Assembly: GCA_002092835.1 (NCBI GenBank)
Contig: LVWL01000018.1
Location: 372,001-436,000 of the forward strand
Length of the DNA: 64,000 nucleotides
Source: Campylobacter concisus
GTDB lineage: Bacteria > Campylobacterota > Campylobacteria > Campylobacterales > Campylobacteraceae
Direction: 5' to 3'
Part shown: positions 20,797 through 39,294 of the stretch, piece after piece
How the letters are laid out: each line of letters starts with the position of its first letter
Numbering within the stretch: position 1 is the stretch's first letter
Made by a program: the position numbers and the translations under genes
Notes under the pieces: model-generated
Told to the model about the DNA's origin: nothing
What the model saw: only the letters and a program-made list of their open reading frames with translations
Databases searched by the model: none

Positions 20797-21045
20797 TTAG
20801 TCTTCCAAATCGATATCTACTTTTTCAACATTTGTTATGATGTCTTTTGTATTTTTTTCGATATCATGTTTATTTTTTTCAATAAGTGATCTATTTTGTC
20901 CAATCAAATCCCTATTTTCTTTAATGCCATCGCTATTTTGTTCAATTAATTTGCTAAGAGTTGATATTCTTTTCTCATAACGTATCATTAGAAAATAAAT
21001 TACGTAAATTAGCAATAAAATTATCGCCCAAGGTAAAAATTGCAT
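20797..21045 (-). CDS. small membrane-anchored coiled-coil protein with seven-residue repeats
   Basis: An 82-residue protein: residues 3-20 are one membrane helix, and the rest is a soluble helix. From about residue 33 there are consecutive seven-residue units with Ile at position 1 and Asn at position 4 (for example IKENRDL, IGQNRSL, IEKNKHD, IEKNTKD), then an acidic tail. This is a coiled coil of unusual regularity with buried Asn. No family is recognised. It stands alone, facing away from the tRNA-tuf operon, with more than 200 bases of AT-rich sequence on each side. Function is unknown. Confidence 0.7.
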   Translation of the reverse strand: MQFLPWAIILLLIYVIYFLMIRYEKRISTLSKLIEQNSDGIKENRDLIGQNRSLIEKNKHDIEKNTKDIITNVEKVDIDLED

Positions 21046-21232
21046 ATTAAGTCCTTATATATTTTTTGTAATTATAGAAATTTTAGCTTTTAAAAAAAAT
21101 AAAACCATAAAAATTATACATATTTCATAAATACTTAATGGTGCATTACGGATTTAAATGTAGTAAAAATTTGTATTCTTAAATGGCTGTATTTTATGAT
21201 TTTAATTTTTATGAAAATTTTTTAAATTCCCC

Positions 21233-21261
21233 TTGACTTTTACCTTGTTTTGATATATAAT
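21233..21261 (+). promoter_or_regulatory. sigma-70 promoter of the tRNA-tuf operon
   Basis: TTGACT at 21233-21238 and TATAAT at 21256-21261 are separated by 17 bases, a near-consensus promoter. It is rare in this genus to see a full -35 box. The first tRNA begins 20 bases after the -10 box, so transcription would start just ahead of tRNA-Thr. It probably drives the four tRNAs and tuf. Confidence 0.85.
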
Positions 21262-21281
21262 TGCCACTTCACAAAATAGGT

Positions 21282-21357
21282 GCTGGTGTAGCTCAGTTGG
21301 TAGAGCTACTGCCTTGTAAGCAGTGGGTCGGCGGTTCAAGTCCGTTCACCAGCTCCA
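21282..21357 (+). tRNA. tRNA-Thr (TGT)
   Basis: A 76-nt cloverleaf. The acceptor arm GCTGGTG pairs with CACCAGC, the anticodon stem is ACTGC/GCAGT with loop CTTGTAA, the T arm carries TTCAAGT, and CCA is encoded. Anticodon TGT reads ACA threonine codons. It is the first tRNA of the cluster before tuf. Confidence 0.97.
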
Positions 21358-21410
21358 TTTTTGTAACAGTGTTTGACCAGAAAATACCAAAATAGTTTAT
21401 TAATGTTTAA

Positions 21411-21495
<85 letters not shown>

Positions 21496-21502
21496 TTGTT
21501 AT

Positions 21503-21579
21503 GCGGGAGTAGCTCAGTTGGCTAGAGCATCAGCCTTCCAAGCTGAGGGTCGCGGGTTCGAGCCCCGTTTCCCGCTCCA
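21503..21579 (+). tRNA. tRNA-Gly (TCC)
   Basis: A 77-nt cloverleaf. The acceptor GCGGGAG pairs with TTCCCGC through one G-T pair, the anticodon stem is TCAGC/GCTGA with loop CTTCCAA, and CCA is encoded. Anticodon TCC reads GGA and GGG glycine codons. Confidence 0.97.
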
Positions 21580-21705
21580 AAATTTGGGAAAATAAACTGG
21601 GAGCTGTATCTAGATTTTACTAAACACAGTTATTCCTTACTTTATTTTCAAAATTTTTAGTTGTTTGTATTATTTAATTGGAATCATCTCTGCCAAGCGT
21701 TTTTC

Positions 21706-21780
<75 letters not shown>

Positions 21781-21854
21781 CTGGTTAATATGATTTTATT
21801 ATGATTATACAAATTTGGTAAGAAAAAAGACATATATCACATACGGAGGAAAAG

Positions 21855-23054
21855 ATGGCTAAAGAAAAATTTTCACGTAACAAGCCGCACGTAAACATAG
21901 GTACTATTGGTCACGTAGATCATGGTAAAACTACATTAACAGCTGCAATATCTGCTGTTCTTTCACGCAAAGGACTTGCTGAGCTAAAAGATTATGATAA
22001 TATTGATAATGCTCCAGAAGAAAAAGAGCGTGGTATTACAATTGCTACTTCACATATTGAGTACGAGACAGAGAAACGCCACTATGCCCACGTTGACTGC
22101 CCTGGTCACGCCGACTATGTAAAAAATATGATTACAGGTGCTGCGCAAATGGATGGAGCTATTCTGGTTGTTTCTGCAGCTGATGGCCCAATGCCACAAA
22201 CTAGAGAGCATATTTTGTTATCACGCCAAGTCGGTGTTCCATACATTGTTGTTTTCATGAACAAAGCTGATATGGTTGATGATGCTGAGCTACTTGAATT
22301 GGTTGAAATGGAAATCCGCGAATTGCTTAATGAGTATAATTTCCCGGGTGATGATACACCTATTGTTTCTGGGTCAGCGCTTAAAGCTCTTGAAGAAGCA
22401 AAAGCTGGTCAAGATGGTGAATGGTCGGCAAAAATTATGGAATTAATGGACGCAGTTGATAGCTATATCCCAACTCCAGTTCGTGCAACAGATAAAGACC
22501 TTCTTATGCCAATAGAAGATGTTTTTTCGATTTCAGGTCGTGGTACAGTTGTAACTGGTAGAATCGAAAAAGGTGTTATAAAAGTTGGTGACACAATTGA
22601 GATTGTTGGTATTAAGCCAACTCAAACAACAACAGTTACTGGTGTTGAAATGTTTAGAAAAGAGATGGATCAAGGTGAAGCTGGTGATAATGTTGGCGTT
22701 CTTCTCCGTGGTACTAAGAAAGAGGATGTTGAGCGTGGTATGGTTCTTTGCAAGCCTAAATCAATTACCCCTCATACAAAATTTGAAGGCGAAGTCTATA
22801 TCTTGACAAAAGAAGAAGGTGGTCGCCATACTCCTTTCTTTAATAACTATAGACCACAATTCTACGTAAGAACAACTGATGTTACTGGTTCAATTACGCT
22901 TCCAGAAGGAACAGAGATGGTTATGCCAGGTGATAATGTGAGAATTTCTGTTGAATTGATTGCTCCAGTAGCACTTGAGGAAGGCACTCGTTTCGCTATC
23001 CGTGAAGGTGGTAGGACTGTTGGTTCAGGTGTTGTTTCAAAAATACTTGGTTAA
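21855..23054 (+). CDS. tuf: translation elongation factor EF-Tu
   Basis: A 399-residue GTPase that brings aminoacyl-tRNA to the ribosome. The P-loop GHVDHGKTT is at residues 18-26, the switch [22 protein letters not shown] segment and NKADMVDD near residue 135 are present, and domains 2 and 3 follow. It is preceded by ACGGAGGAAA, a strong ribosome site, and by four tRNA genes with which it is probably co-transcribed. Nothing unusual is seen. Confidence 0.99.
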   Translation: MAKEKFSRNKPHVNIGTIGHVDHGKTTLTAAISAVLSRKGLAELKDYDNIDNAPEEKERGITIATSHIEYETEKRHYAHVDCPGHADYVKNMITGAAQMDGAILVVSAADGPMPQTREHILLSRQVGVPYIVVFMNKADMVDDAELLELVEMEIRELLNEYNFPGDDTPIVSGSALKALEEAKAGQDGEWSAKIMELMDAVDSYIPTPVRATDKDLLMPIEDVFSISGRGTVVTGRIEKGVIKVGDTIEIVGIKPTQTTTVTGVEMFRKEMDQGEAGDNVGVLLRGTKKEDVERGMVLCKPKSITPHTKFEGEVYILTKEEGGRHTPFFNNYRPQFYVRTTDVTGSITLPEGTEMVMPGDNVRISVELIAPVALEEGTRFAIREGGRTVGSGVVSKILG

Positions 23055-23069
23055 TTTATAAAAATTTGT

Positions 23070-23090
23070 CAAAGGGAGGATATCCCTTTG
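23070..23090 (+). terminator. hairpin between tuf and rpmG
   Basis: CAAAGGGA pairs perfectly with TCCCTTTG around a five-base loop, directly after tuf. There is no T run behind it, so it may be a processing site or a weak terminator that allows read-through into rpmG, secE and nusG. Confidence 0.5.
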
Positions 23091-23110
23091 ATATCTTAAT
23101 AAGGACTTAT

Positions 23111-23269
23111 ATGAGAATTAAAATTGGTTTAAAATGCTCCGAAAGTGGTGATATAAATTATACAACAACTAAAAATAGTAAAACTACTACGGATAAAGTT
23201 GAACTTAAAAAGTATTGCCCAAGATTAAAAAAACATACTATTCATAAAGAAGTTAAATTAAAAAGTTAA
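23111..23269 (+). CDS. rpmG: ribosomal protein L33
   Basis: A 52-residue large-subunit protein. ATG 23111 is chosen because AAGGA lies at the right spacing and the product [14 protein letters not shown] has the family length; an upstream in-frame start would add a foreign leader. The first zinc pair reads CSES, with the second cysteine replaced by serine, and only one cysteine remains in KKYCPRL, so zinc binding is probably lost. It sits between tuf and tRNA-Trp, as in related genomes. Confidence 0.95.
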   Translation: MRIKIGLKCSESGDINYTTTKNSKTTTDKVELKKYCPRLKKHTIHKEVKLKS

Positions 23270-23282
23270 TTAAGAAGCTATT

Positions 23283-23358
23283 AGGGCAATAGCTCCAACG
23301 GTAGAGCGCTGGATTCCAAATCCAATGGTTGGGGGTTCGAATCCCTCTTGCCCTGCCA
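23283..23358 (+). tRNA. tRNA-Trp (CCA)
   Basis: A 76-nt cloverleaf. The acceptor AGGGCAA pairs with TTGCCCT, the anticodon loop is TTCCAAA, and a GGGGG/CCCTC T stem and a CCA end are present. Anticodon CCA reads UGG. The outermost anticodon stem pair is C-A, a mismatch. It is placed between rpmG and secE. Confidence 0.95.
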
Positions 23359-23375
23359 CGACTAAGGTTAAGATT

Positions 23376-23555
23376 ATGGAAAAAATTATAAACTATATTA
23401 GGCTTTCTAAATTGGAAATAATGAAGGTTATCTATCCTACAAAAGAACAAATTAGAAATGCTTTTTTTGCAGTTTTTATCGTAGTTGCTGTTGTATCACT
23501 TTTTTTAGCTCTTGTTGATGTTATTATGTCCTTTGTTTTATCTAAAGTTATATGA
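23376..23555 (+). CDS. secE: preprotein translocase subunit SecE
   Basis: A 59-residue single-span protein that stabilises SecY. ATG 23376 is chosen; an upstream in-frame start would run into tRNA-Trp. The amphipathic cytoplasmic helix (YIRLSKLEIMKVIYPTKEQI) is followed by one membrane helix over about residues 30-52. It is the short, single-helix form. It lies between tRNA-Trp and nusG, the conserved order. Confidence 0.95.
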   Translation: MEKIINYIRLSKLEIMKVIYPTKEQIRNAFFAVFIVVAVVSLFLALVDVIMSFVLSKVI

Positions 23556-23571
23556 TATAAGGAAAGAAGTA

Positions 23572-24102
23572 ATGTCACATAAATGGTATGCTATACAGAC
23601 TTACGCTGGAAGCGAAATGGCAGTAAAAAGAGGAATTGAAAATTTAGTAAAAGATCATGGAATAGAAGATCAACTAAAAGAAATTATAGTTCCTACAGAA
23701 GACGTAATAGAAATAAAAAATGGTAAGCAAAAAATCAACGAAAGAACTCTTTATCCAGGTTATGCTTTTGCGTGCTTAGATCTTGATACGGCTCTTTGGC
23801 ACAGGATTCAGTCTTTACCAAAAGTTGGACGTTTTATTGGTGAGGCCAAAAAACCTACGCCATTATCTGAAAAAGATATAAATACTATTTTGGAAAAAGT
23901 TCAAAAAAGGGCTGCACCAAAACCTAAGATATTCTTTGAGGATGGTGAGAGTGTTCGTATAACAGAAGGTCCTTTTGCTAACTTTACAGGTATTGTTGAA
24001 GAATATGACATGATACATGGCAAACTTAGACTCAATGTTTCTATTTTTGGTAGAAGTACCCCTGTTGATATTTTGTATTCACAAGTTGAGAAGATAATTT
24101 AA
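23572..24102 (+). CDS. nusG: transcription termination/antitermination factor NusG
   Basis: A 176-residue protein. The NGN domain (residues 1-110, [12 protein letters not shown] at the start) binds RNA polymerase. The C-terminal KOW domain ([20 protein letters not shown]) binds Rho or S10. ATG 23572 is chosen for its upstream GGAAAG and the family N-terminus; a longer in-frame start would overlap secE. It leads the rplKAJL-rpoBC run. Confidence 0.97.
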   Translation: MSHKWYAIQTYAGSEMAVKRGIENLVKDHGIEDQLKEIIVPTEDVIEIKNGKQKINERTLYPGYAFACLDLDTALWHRIQSLPKVGRFIGEAKKPTPLSEKDINTILEKVQKRAAPKPKIFFEDGESVRITEGPFANFTGIVEEYDMIHGKLRLNVSIFGRSTPVDILYSQVEKII

Positions 24103-24112
24103 GGAGCAAGAA

Positions 24113-24538
24113 ATGGCTAAAAAAGTTATAGGTGAAATAAAATTACAAATTGCTGCAACAAAAGCAAATCCTAGTCCACCAGTTGGTCCAGCTCTTGGAC
24201 AAAAAGGTGTTAATATTATGGAATTTTGTAAAGCCTTTAATGAAAGAACAAAAGAGATGGTTGGGTTTAATATTCCAGTTGTTATAACTGTTTATGCTGA
24301 TAAAAGTTTTACATTTATCACAAAACAGCCTCCTGCTACAGATCTTATTAAAAAGGCTGCAGGTATAACAAAAGGAACTGATAATCCTTTAAAAAATAAA
24401 GTAGGCAAATTGACAAAAGCTCAAGTTCTAGAAATAGTTGAGAAAAAACTTGTTGATTTAAATACAAACGATAAAGAGCAAGCAGCCAAGATTATTGCTG
24501 GTTCAGCTCGCTCAATGGGTGTCGAAGTAGTAGACTAA
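24113..24538 (+). CDS. rplK: ribosomal protein L11
   Basis: A 141-residue protein of the GTPase-associated centre. The proline-rich N-terminal segment [14 protein letters not shown] and the C-terminal rRNA-binding domain ([10 protein letters not shown]) are both present. It starts 10 bases after nusG with an AAGGAG site. It probably forms one transcript with rplA. Confidence 0.99.
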   Translation: MAKKVIGEIKLQIAATKANPSPPVGPALGQKGVNIMEFCKAFNERTKEMVGFNIPVVITVYADKSFTFITKQPPATDLIKKAAGITKGTDNPLKNKVGKLTKAQVLEIVEKKLVDLNTNDKEQAAKIIAGSARSMGVEVVD

Positions 24539-24546
24539 AGCCTTTA

Positions 24547-24572
24547 CCGTCAGGTTGATTAGCAAAAGACGG
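24547..24572 (+). promoter_or_regulatory. hairpin in the rplK-rplA gap, possible L1 control site
   Basis: CCGTC at 24547-24551 pairs with GACGG at 24568-24572, with a possible inner TTG/CAA stem. It lies in the 59-base gap between rplK and rplA. L1 represses its own operon through an mRNA mimic of its rRNA site in many bacteria; a control role here is a guess from position and folding. Confidence 0.35.
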
Positions 24573-24597
24573 AAGCAATATATATGCGGAGAAATTT

Positions 24598-25299
24598 ATG
24601 GGAAAAACTAGTAAGAGATTTCAAGATTTGCTCAAAAAAGTAGAGCAAGATAAAATTTATAACCTTAGTGAGGCTATTGATACAGTTAAAACTCTGGCTT
24701 CTGCTAAATTTAATGAAACAGTTGAGATTGCATTAAAATTAAATGTTGATCCAAGACATGCTGATCAAATGGTTCGTGGTTCAGTTGTTTTGCCGGCTGG
24801 TACAGGTAAAACTGTAAGAGTTGCTGTTATTGCAAAAGATGCTAAAGCTGATGAGGCAAAAGTAGCTGGTGCTGATATTGTTGGTGCAGATGATTTGGTT
24901 GAAGATATTCAAAAAGGTATAATGAATTTTGATGTTCTTATAGCTACTCCAAATTTAATGGGCCTTGTAGGTAAGGTCGGTAGAATTTTGGGACCAAAAG
25001 GATTAATGCCAAATCCAAAAACTGGTACAGTTACAATGGATGTTGCACAAGCAGTTAATAATGCAAAAAGTGGTCAAGTAAATTTCCGTGTTGATAAGCA
25101 AGGAAATATACATGCAGGCCTTGGTAAAGTTAATTTTACTAAAGAACAATTAAATGAAAATATTTCAACATTTATTAAAGCGATCAATAAGCATAAGCCT
25201 GCAACTGCAAAGGGTAGATATGTTAAAAATGCTTCGTTGTCTTTGACAATGAGCCCATCTATAGCTCTTGATACTCAAGAAGTTATGGACTTAAAATAA
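24598..25299 (+). CDS. rplA: ribosomal protein L1
   Basis: A 233-residue protein of the L1 stalk. The two-domain fold is recognisable, with [20 protein letters not shown] in the second domain and the conserved [15 protein letters not shown] segment near residue 138. It is also a known translational repressor of its operon. The length is normal. Confidence 0.99.
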   Translation: MGKTSKRFQDLLKKVEQDKIYNLSEAIDTVKTLASAKFNETVEIALKLNVDPRHADQMVRGSVVLPAGTGKTVRVAVIAKDAKADEAKVAGADIVGADDLVEDIQKGIMNFDVLIATPNLMGLVGKVGRILGPKGLMPNPKTGTVTMDVAQAVNNAKSGQVNFRVDKQGNIHAGLGKVNFTKEQLNENISTFIKAINKHKPATAKGRYVKNASLSLTMSPSIALDTQEVMDLK

Positions 25300-25321
25300 A
25301 ACTAAAAATTAAAATTTATAT

Positions 25322-25398
25322 CTTAGATTGGAGATAGCCGAGGCCATTGGGCTTAATTGATTCGACCCGCTCTGCTTGAAATTACCGGTCGGAAAGGA
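25322..25398 (+). promoter_or_regulatory. L10 leader-like RNA region ahead of rplJ
   Basis: About 105 untranslated bases precede rplJ. The segment contains GCCGAGGCCATTGGGC, which resembles the L10 leader found before rplJL in many bacteria, and ACCGGTCGG close to the ribosome site that can pair with upstream CCG/CGA stretches. L10 with L7/L12 binds such leaders to repress translation. The call is by resemblance; folding was not computed. Confidence 0.55.
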
Positions 25399-25404
25399 GA
25401 AAAA

Positions 25405-25890
25405 GTGACACGTAACGAAAAAACTGAAGTTGTTGCAAAATTAGAGAGTGAATTTAAAACTGCTGAAGCTATTATAGTTTGTGACTATCGTGGTCTTTCA
25501 GTAAAGAAACTTGAAGTTTTAAGAAATTCTGCTAAAGAACAAAATGTAAAAGTTCAGGTTATTAAAAATACTCTTGCAAATATTGCTCTTAAAAATTCTG
25601 ATAAAGTCGGGATGGAACTCAAAGATACAAATATCTATCTTTGGAGTGAAGATCAATTAGCAGTAACTAAAGTAGCCGCAAAATTTGAAGAGTCTAATGC
25701 TGATCTTTTCAAAATAAAAACAGCTTATATTGATGGCGAAGTTGCTAGTGTTGATAAAGTTAAAGCTCTATCTAAAATGCCTAGCCGTGATGAGCTTATT
25801 GCGATGCTTTTACAAGTTTGGAATGCACCAATTCAAAATTTCACAATTGGTTTGAATGCGCTTAAAGAGAAAAAAGAACAATCAGCTTAA
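25405..25890 (+). CDS. rplJ: ribosomal protein L10
   Basis: A 161-residue protein anchoring the L7/L12 stalk. GTG 25405 is chosen: GGAAAGGAG lies just upstream and the product starts [16 protein letters not shown] as in relatives. A TTG start at 25357 would translate the leader region. The [11 protein letters not shown] motif is present, and the C-terminal helix ([15 protein letters not shown]) binds L7/L12. It is co-transcribed with rplL, 30 bases downstream. Confidence 0.97.
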   Translation: MTRNEKTEVVAKLESEFKTAEAIIVCDYRGLSVKKLEVLRNSAKEQNVKVQVIKNTLANIALKNSDKVGMELKDTNIYLWSEDQLAVTKVAAKFEESNADLFKIKTAYIDGEVASVDKVKALSKMPSRDELIAMLLQVWNAPIQNFTIGLNALKEKKEQSA

Positions 25891-25920
25891 TTTAAATTAA
25901 AAAAATAATAAGGATTAAAA

Positions 25921-26301
25921 ATGGCAATTACTAAAGAAGATGTATTAGAGTTTATATCTAATCTTTCTGTACTTGAACTTAGTGAACTTGTAAAAGAGTT
26001 CGAAGAGAAATTTGGTGTTAGCGCAGCTCCTGTAATGGTAGCTGGTGGTGCTGTTGCAGCAGGCGGTGCAGTAGCTGCAGCAGAGGAAAAAACAGAATTT
26101 AACATTGTCTTGGTTGATTCTGGCGATAAGAAAATTAATGTTATTAAAGTTGTTAGAGCGCTTACTGGTCTTGGTCTTAAAGAAGCTAAAGACGCAGTTG
26201 AGGGAACACCATCTGTTCTTAAAGAAGGTGTTAGCAAAGATGAGGCTGAGGCAGCTAAAAAAGAGCTTGAAGAAGCTGGTGCTAAGGTTGAACTTAAATA
26301 A
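25921..26301 (+). CDS. rplL: ribosomal protein L7/L12
   Basis: A 126-residue stalk protein. The N-terminal dimer domain (residues 1-35), an Ala/Gly hinge ([16 protein letters not shown]), and the C-terminal domain with [20 protein letters not shown] are all present. It recruits elongation factors. The next element is a hairpin with a T tract before rpoB. Confidence 0.99.
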   Translation: MAITKEDVLEFISNLSVLELSELVKEFEEKFGVSAAPVMVAGGAVAAGGAVAAAEEKTEFNIVLVDSGDKKINVIKVVRALTGLGLKEAKDAVEGTPSVLKEGVSKDEAEAAKKELEEAGAKVELK

Positions 26302-26328
26302 TTTTTTATTATTTGAGCTTAATATTTC

Positions 26329-26356
26329 AAGAGAGGGCACAGGCTCTCTCTTTTTT
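26329..26356 (+). terminator. terminator or attenuator hairpin between rplL and rpoB
   Basis: AGAGAG at about 26330 pairs with CTCTCT at about 26346, and the stem is followed by TTTTTT. It lies in the 118-base gap before rpoB. In other bacteria a partial terminator at this place sets the ratio of ribosomal protein to polymerase transcripts; the same role is likely here. Confidence 0.75.
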
Positions 26357-26377
26357 AAATTTTAGATGCCTTGTTAA

Positions 26378-35064
<8,687 letters not shown>

Positions 35065-35070
35065 TACTTC

Positions 35071-35090
35071 AAGCCCCTATTTTGGGGCTT
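35071..35090 (+). terminator. hairpin terminator after rpoC
   Basis: AAGCCCC at 35071-35077 pairs perfectly with GGGGCTT at 35084-35090 around TATTTT, six bases after the rpoC stop. The T run behind it is weak, but position and stem strength support the end of the rpoBC transcript. Confidence 0.75.
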
Positions 35091-35184
35091 AACCTCTTTA
35101 TAAAATTAAGTCAATTAAAAATTTACAAGCTATTAACTATCACCTAATAAAATCCTTATCTTTAAATCACATCATGGAGAATTT

Positions 35185-35574
35185 ATGAAAAATATTGATC
35201 TTGGACTTTTATTTATACGTTTAGGACTTGGTATCTGCCTTTTTATGCATGGTTTTGGTAAAATTTTACATGGACTTAGTGGGGTAAAAGGTATATTGGT
35301 AAATGCTGGTTTGCCTGGATTTTTGGCATATTTTTCTTACCTTGGAGAAGTCTTAGCGCCCATTATGTTAATTATTGGTTTTTACTCAAGGGTAGGAGCT
35401 ATCCTAGTTTTAGGTACTAGTATTACTATTTTATACTCGTACTATGGATTTGCAAATTTATTTGCATTAAACGAGGTTAATGGCTTTAAATTAGAGCTTA
35501 TTTACCTTTATATTGCTATTTCACTTTGTATTCTTTTGATAGGTAGCGGCAAATATGCTGTCAAGCAAGACTAA
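35185..35574 (+). CDS. DoxX family membrane protein
   Basis: A 129-residue inner-membrane protein with four predicted helices. It opens with the DoxX pattern: LGLLFIRLGLGICLFMHGFGKI, continues with GLPGFLAYFSYLGEVLAPIMLIIGFYSR and ends in a short basic tail. DoxX proteins are poorly understood; some take part in thiol or redox stress responses. It stands alone between the rpoBC and rpsL operons with GGAG before the ATG. The family is firm, the function open. Confidence 0.85.
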   Translation: MKNIDLGLLFIRLGLGICLFMHGFGKILHGLSGVKGILVNAGLPGFLAYFSYLGEVLAPIMLIIGFYSRVGAILVLGTSITILYSYYGFANLFALNEVNGFKLELIYLYIAISLCILLIGSGKYAVKQD

Positions 35575-35705
35575 TACAAAATAAAGACAGCAGAGTTTTT
35601 ATAAAATCAAGAATTAGATGAGTAAGTCTAACTTATTAACCGTTATTTAAGTTTATTTTAAATAAAATTAGGTCTTTTTAATAAATTTAGTTGAAAGGAA
35701 TTATT

Positions 35706-36104
35706 GTGCCAACCATAAATCAATTGGTCAGAAAAGAACGCAAGAAAGTGACTGTTAAGTCAAAATCTCCAGCGTTAAAAGAGTGCCCTCAAAGAAGAGG
35801 AGTTTGCACTAGGGTTTATACTACAACTCCTAAAAAACCAAACTCAGCTTTGAGGAAAGTTGCCAAAGTCAGGCTAACAAGCGGTTTTGAGGTCATCAGC
35901 TATATCGGTGGTGAAGGTCATAACCTACAAGAACACAGTATCGTTTTAGTTCGCGGCGGTAGGGTTAAAGACTTACCAGGTGTTAAATATCACATCGTTC
36001 GTGGTGCACTTGATACTGCTGGTGTTGCAAAGAGAACAGTTTCTCGTTCTAAATATGGTGCGAAACGCCCTAAAGCTGGTGCTGCAGCTGCAACAAAAAA
36101 GTAA
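35706..36104 (+). CDS. rpsL: ribosomal protein S12
   Basis: A 132-residue small-subunit decoding protein. GTG 35706 is chosen, giving the family start [14 protein letters not shown], with GAAAGGAA upstream; TTG 35691 would add five residues across that ribosome site. The lysines that mutate in streptomycin resistance are present in TPKKPNSAL and GRVKDLPGV, so the gene looks wild type. The C-terminus has a short Ala/Lys tail. It is the first gene of rpsL-rpsG-fusA. Confidence 0.98.
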   Translation: MPTINQLVRKERKKVTVKSKSPALKECPQRRGVCTRVYTTTPKKPNSALRKVAKVRLTSGFEVISYIGGEGHNLQEHSIVLVRGGRVKDLPGVKYHIVRGALDTAGVAKRTVSRSKYGAKRPKAGAAAATKK

Positions 36105-36161
36105 AAATTTAGGTTCGCAGACGTTGCTAAAATTTGCAAACGTTTGAGTAAAATTTCATAA

Positions 36162-36653
<492 letters not shown>

Positions 36654-36665
36654 GAAAGAATTAAT

Positions 36666-38744
36666 ATGGCAGAGAGAAAAACGCCTTTACATAAGGTAAG
36701 AAATATCGGTATTGCAGCTCACATTGATGCTGGAAAGACAACTACTAGTGAGAGAATTTTATTCTTTACTGGCATGAGCCATAAAATAGGTGAGGTTCAT
36801 GATGGTGCTGCTACCATGGATTGGATGGAACAAGAAAAAGAGCGTGGTATTACTATTACTTCAGCTGCAACTACGGCATTTTGGAAGGGTTATCAAATAA
36901 ACTTAATTGACACTCCGGGACACGTTGACTTTACTATCGAAGTTGAGCGTTCTATGCGTGTTCTTGACGGTGCTGTTTCAGTATTTTGTTCTGTTGGTGG
37001 TGTTCAACCACAATCAGAAACTGTTTGGAGACAAGCAAATAAGTATCACGTACCAAGAATCGTTTTTGTTAATAAAATGGATAGAATCGGTGCAAATTTC
37101 TTTAGAGTTGAAGAGCAGATCAGGGAAAGACTAAAAGCAAACCCAATACCTATTCAAATTCCTATAGGTGCCGAGGATAACTTTAGAGGTGTAGTTGACC
37201 TTGTAAGAATGAAAGCTTACGTTTGGAATGATGAGAAAAAGCCAACTGACTATGTTGAAGAAGAAATTCCAGCTGAAGTTAAAGATAAGGCAGAAGAATA
37301 TCGTGCGAAATTAATCGAAGCTGTTTCAGAAACAGATGATAGCTTGATGGAGAAATTTTTTGCTGGTGAAGATCTAAGTGAAGAAGAGATCAAAAAAGGC
37401 ATAAAAGCAGGCTGCTTGAGAATGACTATCACGCCTATGCTTTGTGGAACTGCGTTTAAAAACAAAGGAATTCAACCTCTACTTGATGCTGTTGTTGACT
37501 ACTTGCCAGCTCCAGATGAAATTGAAGCTATTAAGGGTGTATATGAAGATGGCACCGAAGTAACTGTTGAAAGTACTGATAATGGTGAATTTGCAGCTCT
37601 TGCATTTAAGATTATGACTGACCCATTTGTCGGACAGCTAACATTTATCCGTGTTTATAGAGGAAGCCTTGAAAGTGGTAGCTATGCTTACAACACAGTT
37701 CAAGACTGCAAAGAGAGAATCGGTCGTTTGCTAAAAATGCACTCAAATAAACGTGAAGAGATTACTGAGCTTTTTGCTGGTGAGATCGGCGCTGTTGTTG
37801 GTCTAAAAAATACTCTAACAGGTGATACTCTAGCTAGCGAGAAAGATAAAGTTATCCTTGAAAGAATGGACTTTCCAGAACCAGTTATTAGTGTTGCAGT
37901 TGAGCCAAAAACAAAAGCAGACCAGGAAAAAATGGCAATAGCGCTTCAAAAACTAGCTCAAGAAGATCCAAGTTTTAGAGTTAGCACAGACGAAGAGAGT
38001 GGTCAAACTATTATTAGCGGTATGGGTGAACTTCACTTAGAGATTATAGTTGATCGTATGCTTCGTGAATTTAAAGTTGATGCTGAAGTTGGACAACCAC
38101 AAGTTGCTTATCGTGAAACTATTCGTAAGACAGTTGAGCAAGAGTATAAGTATGCTAAACAATCAGGCGGTCGTGGTCAATACGGTCACGTATTTTTACG
38201 TATTGAACCGCTTCCAGCTGCTAGTGGATTTGAGTTTGTTAATGATATCAAAGGTGGTGTTGTTCCAAAAGAATATATTCCAGCTGTTGAAAAAGGCTGC
38301 AAAGAGGCACTTCAAAGCGGTGTTCTTGCTGGTTACCCAGTTGAAGACGTTAAAGTCACACTATTTGATGGTAGCTACCATGAAGTTGACTCGTCTGAAA
38401 TGGCATTTAAGCTTGCTGCTTCAATGGGCTTTAAGGAAGGTGCTAGAAAAGCAGGTGCTGTTATTCTTGAGCCTATGATGAAGGTTGAAGTAGAAACTCC
38501 AGAAGAGTATATGGGTGATGTTATAGGCGACCTTAATAAACGCCGTGGTCAAGTAAATTCAATGGATGATAGAAATGGTGTGAAGATCATTGCAGCTTAT
38601 TGTCCATTAGCTCAAATGTTTGGCTATTCAACAGATCTTCGCTCGATGACTCAAGGCCGTGCAACTTATTCAATGGAATTCGATCACTACGAAGAAGTTC
38701 CTAAAAACGTAAGTGATGAGATTATTAAAAAAAGAAATGGCTAA
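36666..38744 (+). CDS. fusA: translation elongation factor EF-G
   Basis: A 692-residue GTPase driving ribosomal translocation and recycling. The P-loop AHIDAGKTT lies near residues 18-26, followed by DTPGHVDF and [10 protein letters not shown]. Domains II-V follow, with [14 protein letters not shown] in domain IV. It ends the str-type operon; tuf is not here but lies upstream with the tRNAs. A GCAA-loop hairpin follows its stop. Confidence 0.99.
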   Translation: MAERKTPLHKVRNIGIAAHIDAGKTTTSERILFFTGMSHKIGEVHDGAATMDWMEQEKERGITITSAATTAFWKGYQINLIDTPGHVDFTIEVERSMRVLDGAVSVFCSVGGVQPQSETVWRQANKYHVPRIVFVNKMDRIGANFFRVEEQIRERLKANPIPIQIPIGAEDNFRGVVDLVRMKAYVWNDEKKPTDYVEEEIPAEVKDKAEEYRAKLIEAVSETDDSLMEKFFAGEDLSEEEIKKGIKAGCLRMTITPMLCGTAFKNKGIQPLLDAVVDYLPAPDEIEAIKGVYEDGTEVTVESTDNGEFAALAFKIMTDPFVGQLTFIRVYRGSLESGSYAYNTVQDCKERIGRLLKMHSNKREEITELFAGEIGAVVGLKNTLTGDTLASEKDKVILERMDFPEPVISVAVEPKTKADQEKMAIALQKLAQEDPSFRVSTDEESGQTIISGMGELHLEIIVDRMLREFKVDAEVGQPQVAYRETIRKTVEQEYKYAKQSGGRGQYGHVFLRIEPLPAASGFEFVNDIKGGVVPKEYIPAVEKGCKEALQSGVLAGYPVEDVKVTLFDGSYHEVDSSEMAFKLAASMGFKEGARKAGAVILEPMMKVEVETPEEYMGDVIGDLNKRRGQVNSMDDRNGVKIIAAYCPLAQMFGYSTDLRSMTQGRATYSMEFDHYEEVPKNVSDEIIKKRNG

Positions 38745-38754
38745 TTAACCAAAG

Positions 38755-38776
38755 AAGGGCAGAGCAATCTGTCCTT
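38755..38776 (+). terminator. hairpin terminator after fusA, GCAA loop
   Basis: AAGGGCAGA and TCTGTCCTT pair over nine bases (one G-T) around the tetraloop GCAA, 11 bases after the fusA stop, followed by TAAAAATT. GCAA is a stable GNRA loop. It separates the operon from tRNA-Arg. Confidence 0.7.
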
Positions 38777-38821
38777 TAAAAATTAAATTCTTATAAAATC
38801 TATCTACAAAATATATGAATT

Positions 38822-38898
38822 GTCCTCATAGCTCAGCTGGATAGAGCGTAGAATTCCTAATTCTAAGGCCACAGGTTCGAACCCTGTTGGGGACACCA
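38822..38898 (+). tRNA. tRNA-Arg (CCT)
   Basis: A 77-nt cloverleaf. The acceptor GTCCTCA pairs with TGGGGAC with one G-T, the anticodon stem is TAGAA/TTCTA with loop TTCCTAA, and CCA is encoded. Anticodon CCT reads AGG arginine codons. Confidence 0.97.
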
Positions 38899-39294
38899 TT
38901 ATATAATCATCTTTATAAAATACAAAATACTCAAACAAGTATATACTAAAACGTACAATTAAGATATAGCAATTTATAAAAATGCTCTTATGCTGATCAG
39001 TATAATAGAGTAAAAGAAAAAATGCAAAGAATGGACTTTATAAAAAAGATTACAAGTGATATGCAAATAAGATCACTAATATCAAAGAGAAATTTTATAA
39101 AAAGCATAATGGTAAATGACTATTTTTTTATCAATCTAGTCGGTTTATCTATAGATGTATTTGTAGTAGATTTAGTTTTTTATTAACACGTCATATTATT
39201 AATTTTTATCTAAACTAATAAATTTTATCAACAAAAATTTTTATATATTTAATAATCCATGCTAACATTTCAAAAATTTGTTTAAGGAGAGTAG
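38899..39294 (+). other. 396-base region without an established gene
   Basis: The region between tRNA-Arg and the rhodanese gene is very AT-rich. Apart from a 54-codon open frame (39022-39186, listed separately) I see no conserved gene, RNA or repeat. The 3' side of a tRNA gene is a common integration site, and the region could hold the worn remains of an insertion, but no attachment repeat is visible. Confidence 0.5.
39022..39186 (+). CDS. possible small protein or gene remnant
   Basis: A 54-codon frame starting MQRMDFIKKITSDM and ending in a hydrophobic segment (NLVGLSIDVFVVDLVFY). The frame is open further upstream to 38980 without a start, reading YADQYNRVKEK, which is plausible protein, so this may be the end of a decayed gene. 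There is no strong ribosome site. I recognise no family. Low confidence that it is expressed. Confidence 0.25.
   Translation: MQRMDFIKKITSDMQIRSLISKRNFIKSIMVNDYFFINLVGLSIDVFVVDLVFY

Noticed and set aside
23066..23110. Longer L33 beginning in the tuf-rpmG gap
   Set aside because: The added residues come from the hairpin after tuf and are not part of the L33 family.
25357..25404. L10 start at TTG 25357
   Set aside because: It would translate the structured leader and ignore the strong GGAAAGGAG site before GTG 25405.
35623..35635. Inverted repeat TAAGT-CTA-ACTTA before rpsL as an operator
   Set aside because: A short AT-rich palindrome of this kind is expected by chance in such DNA, and nothing else supports it.
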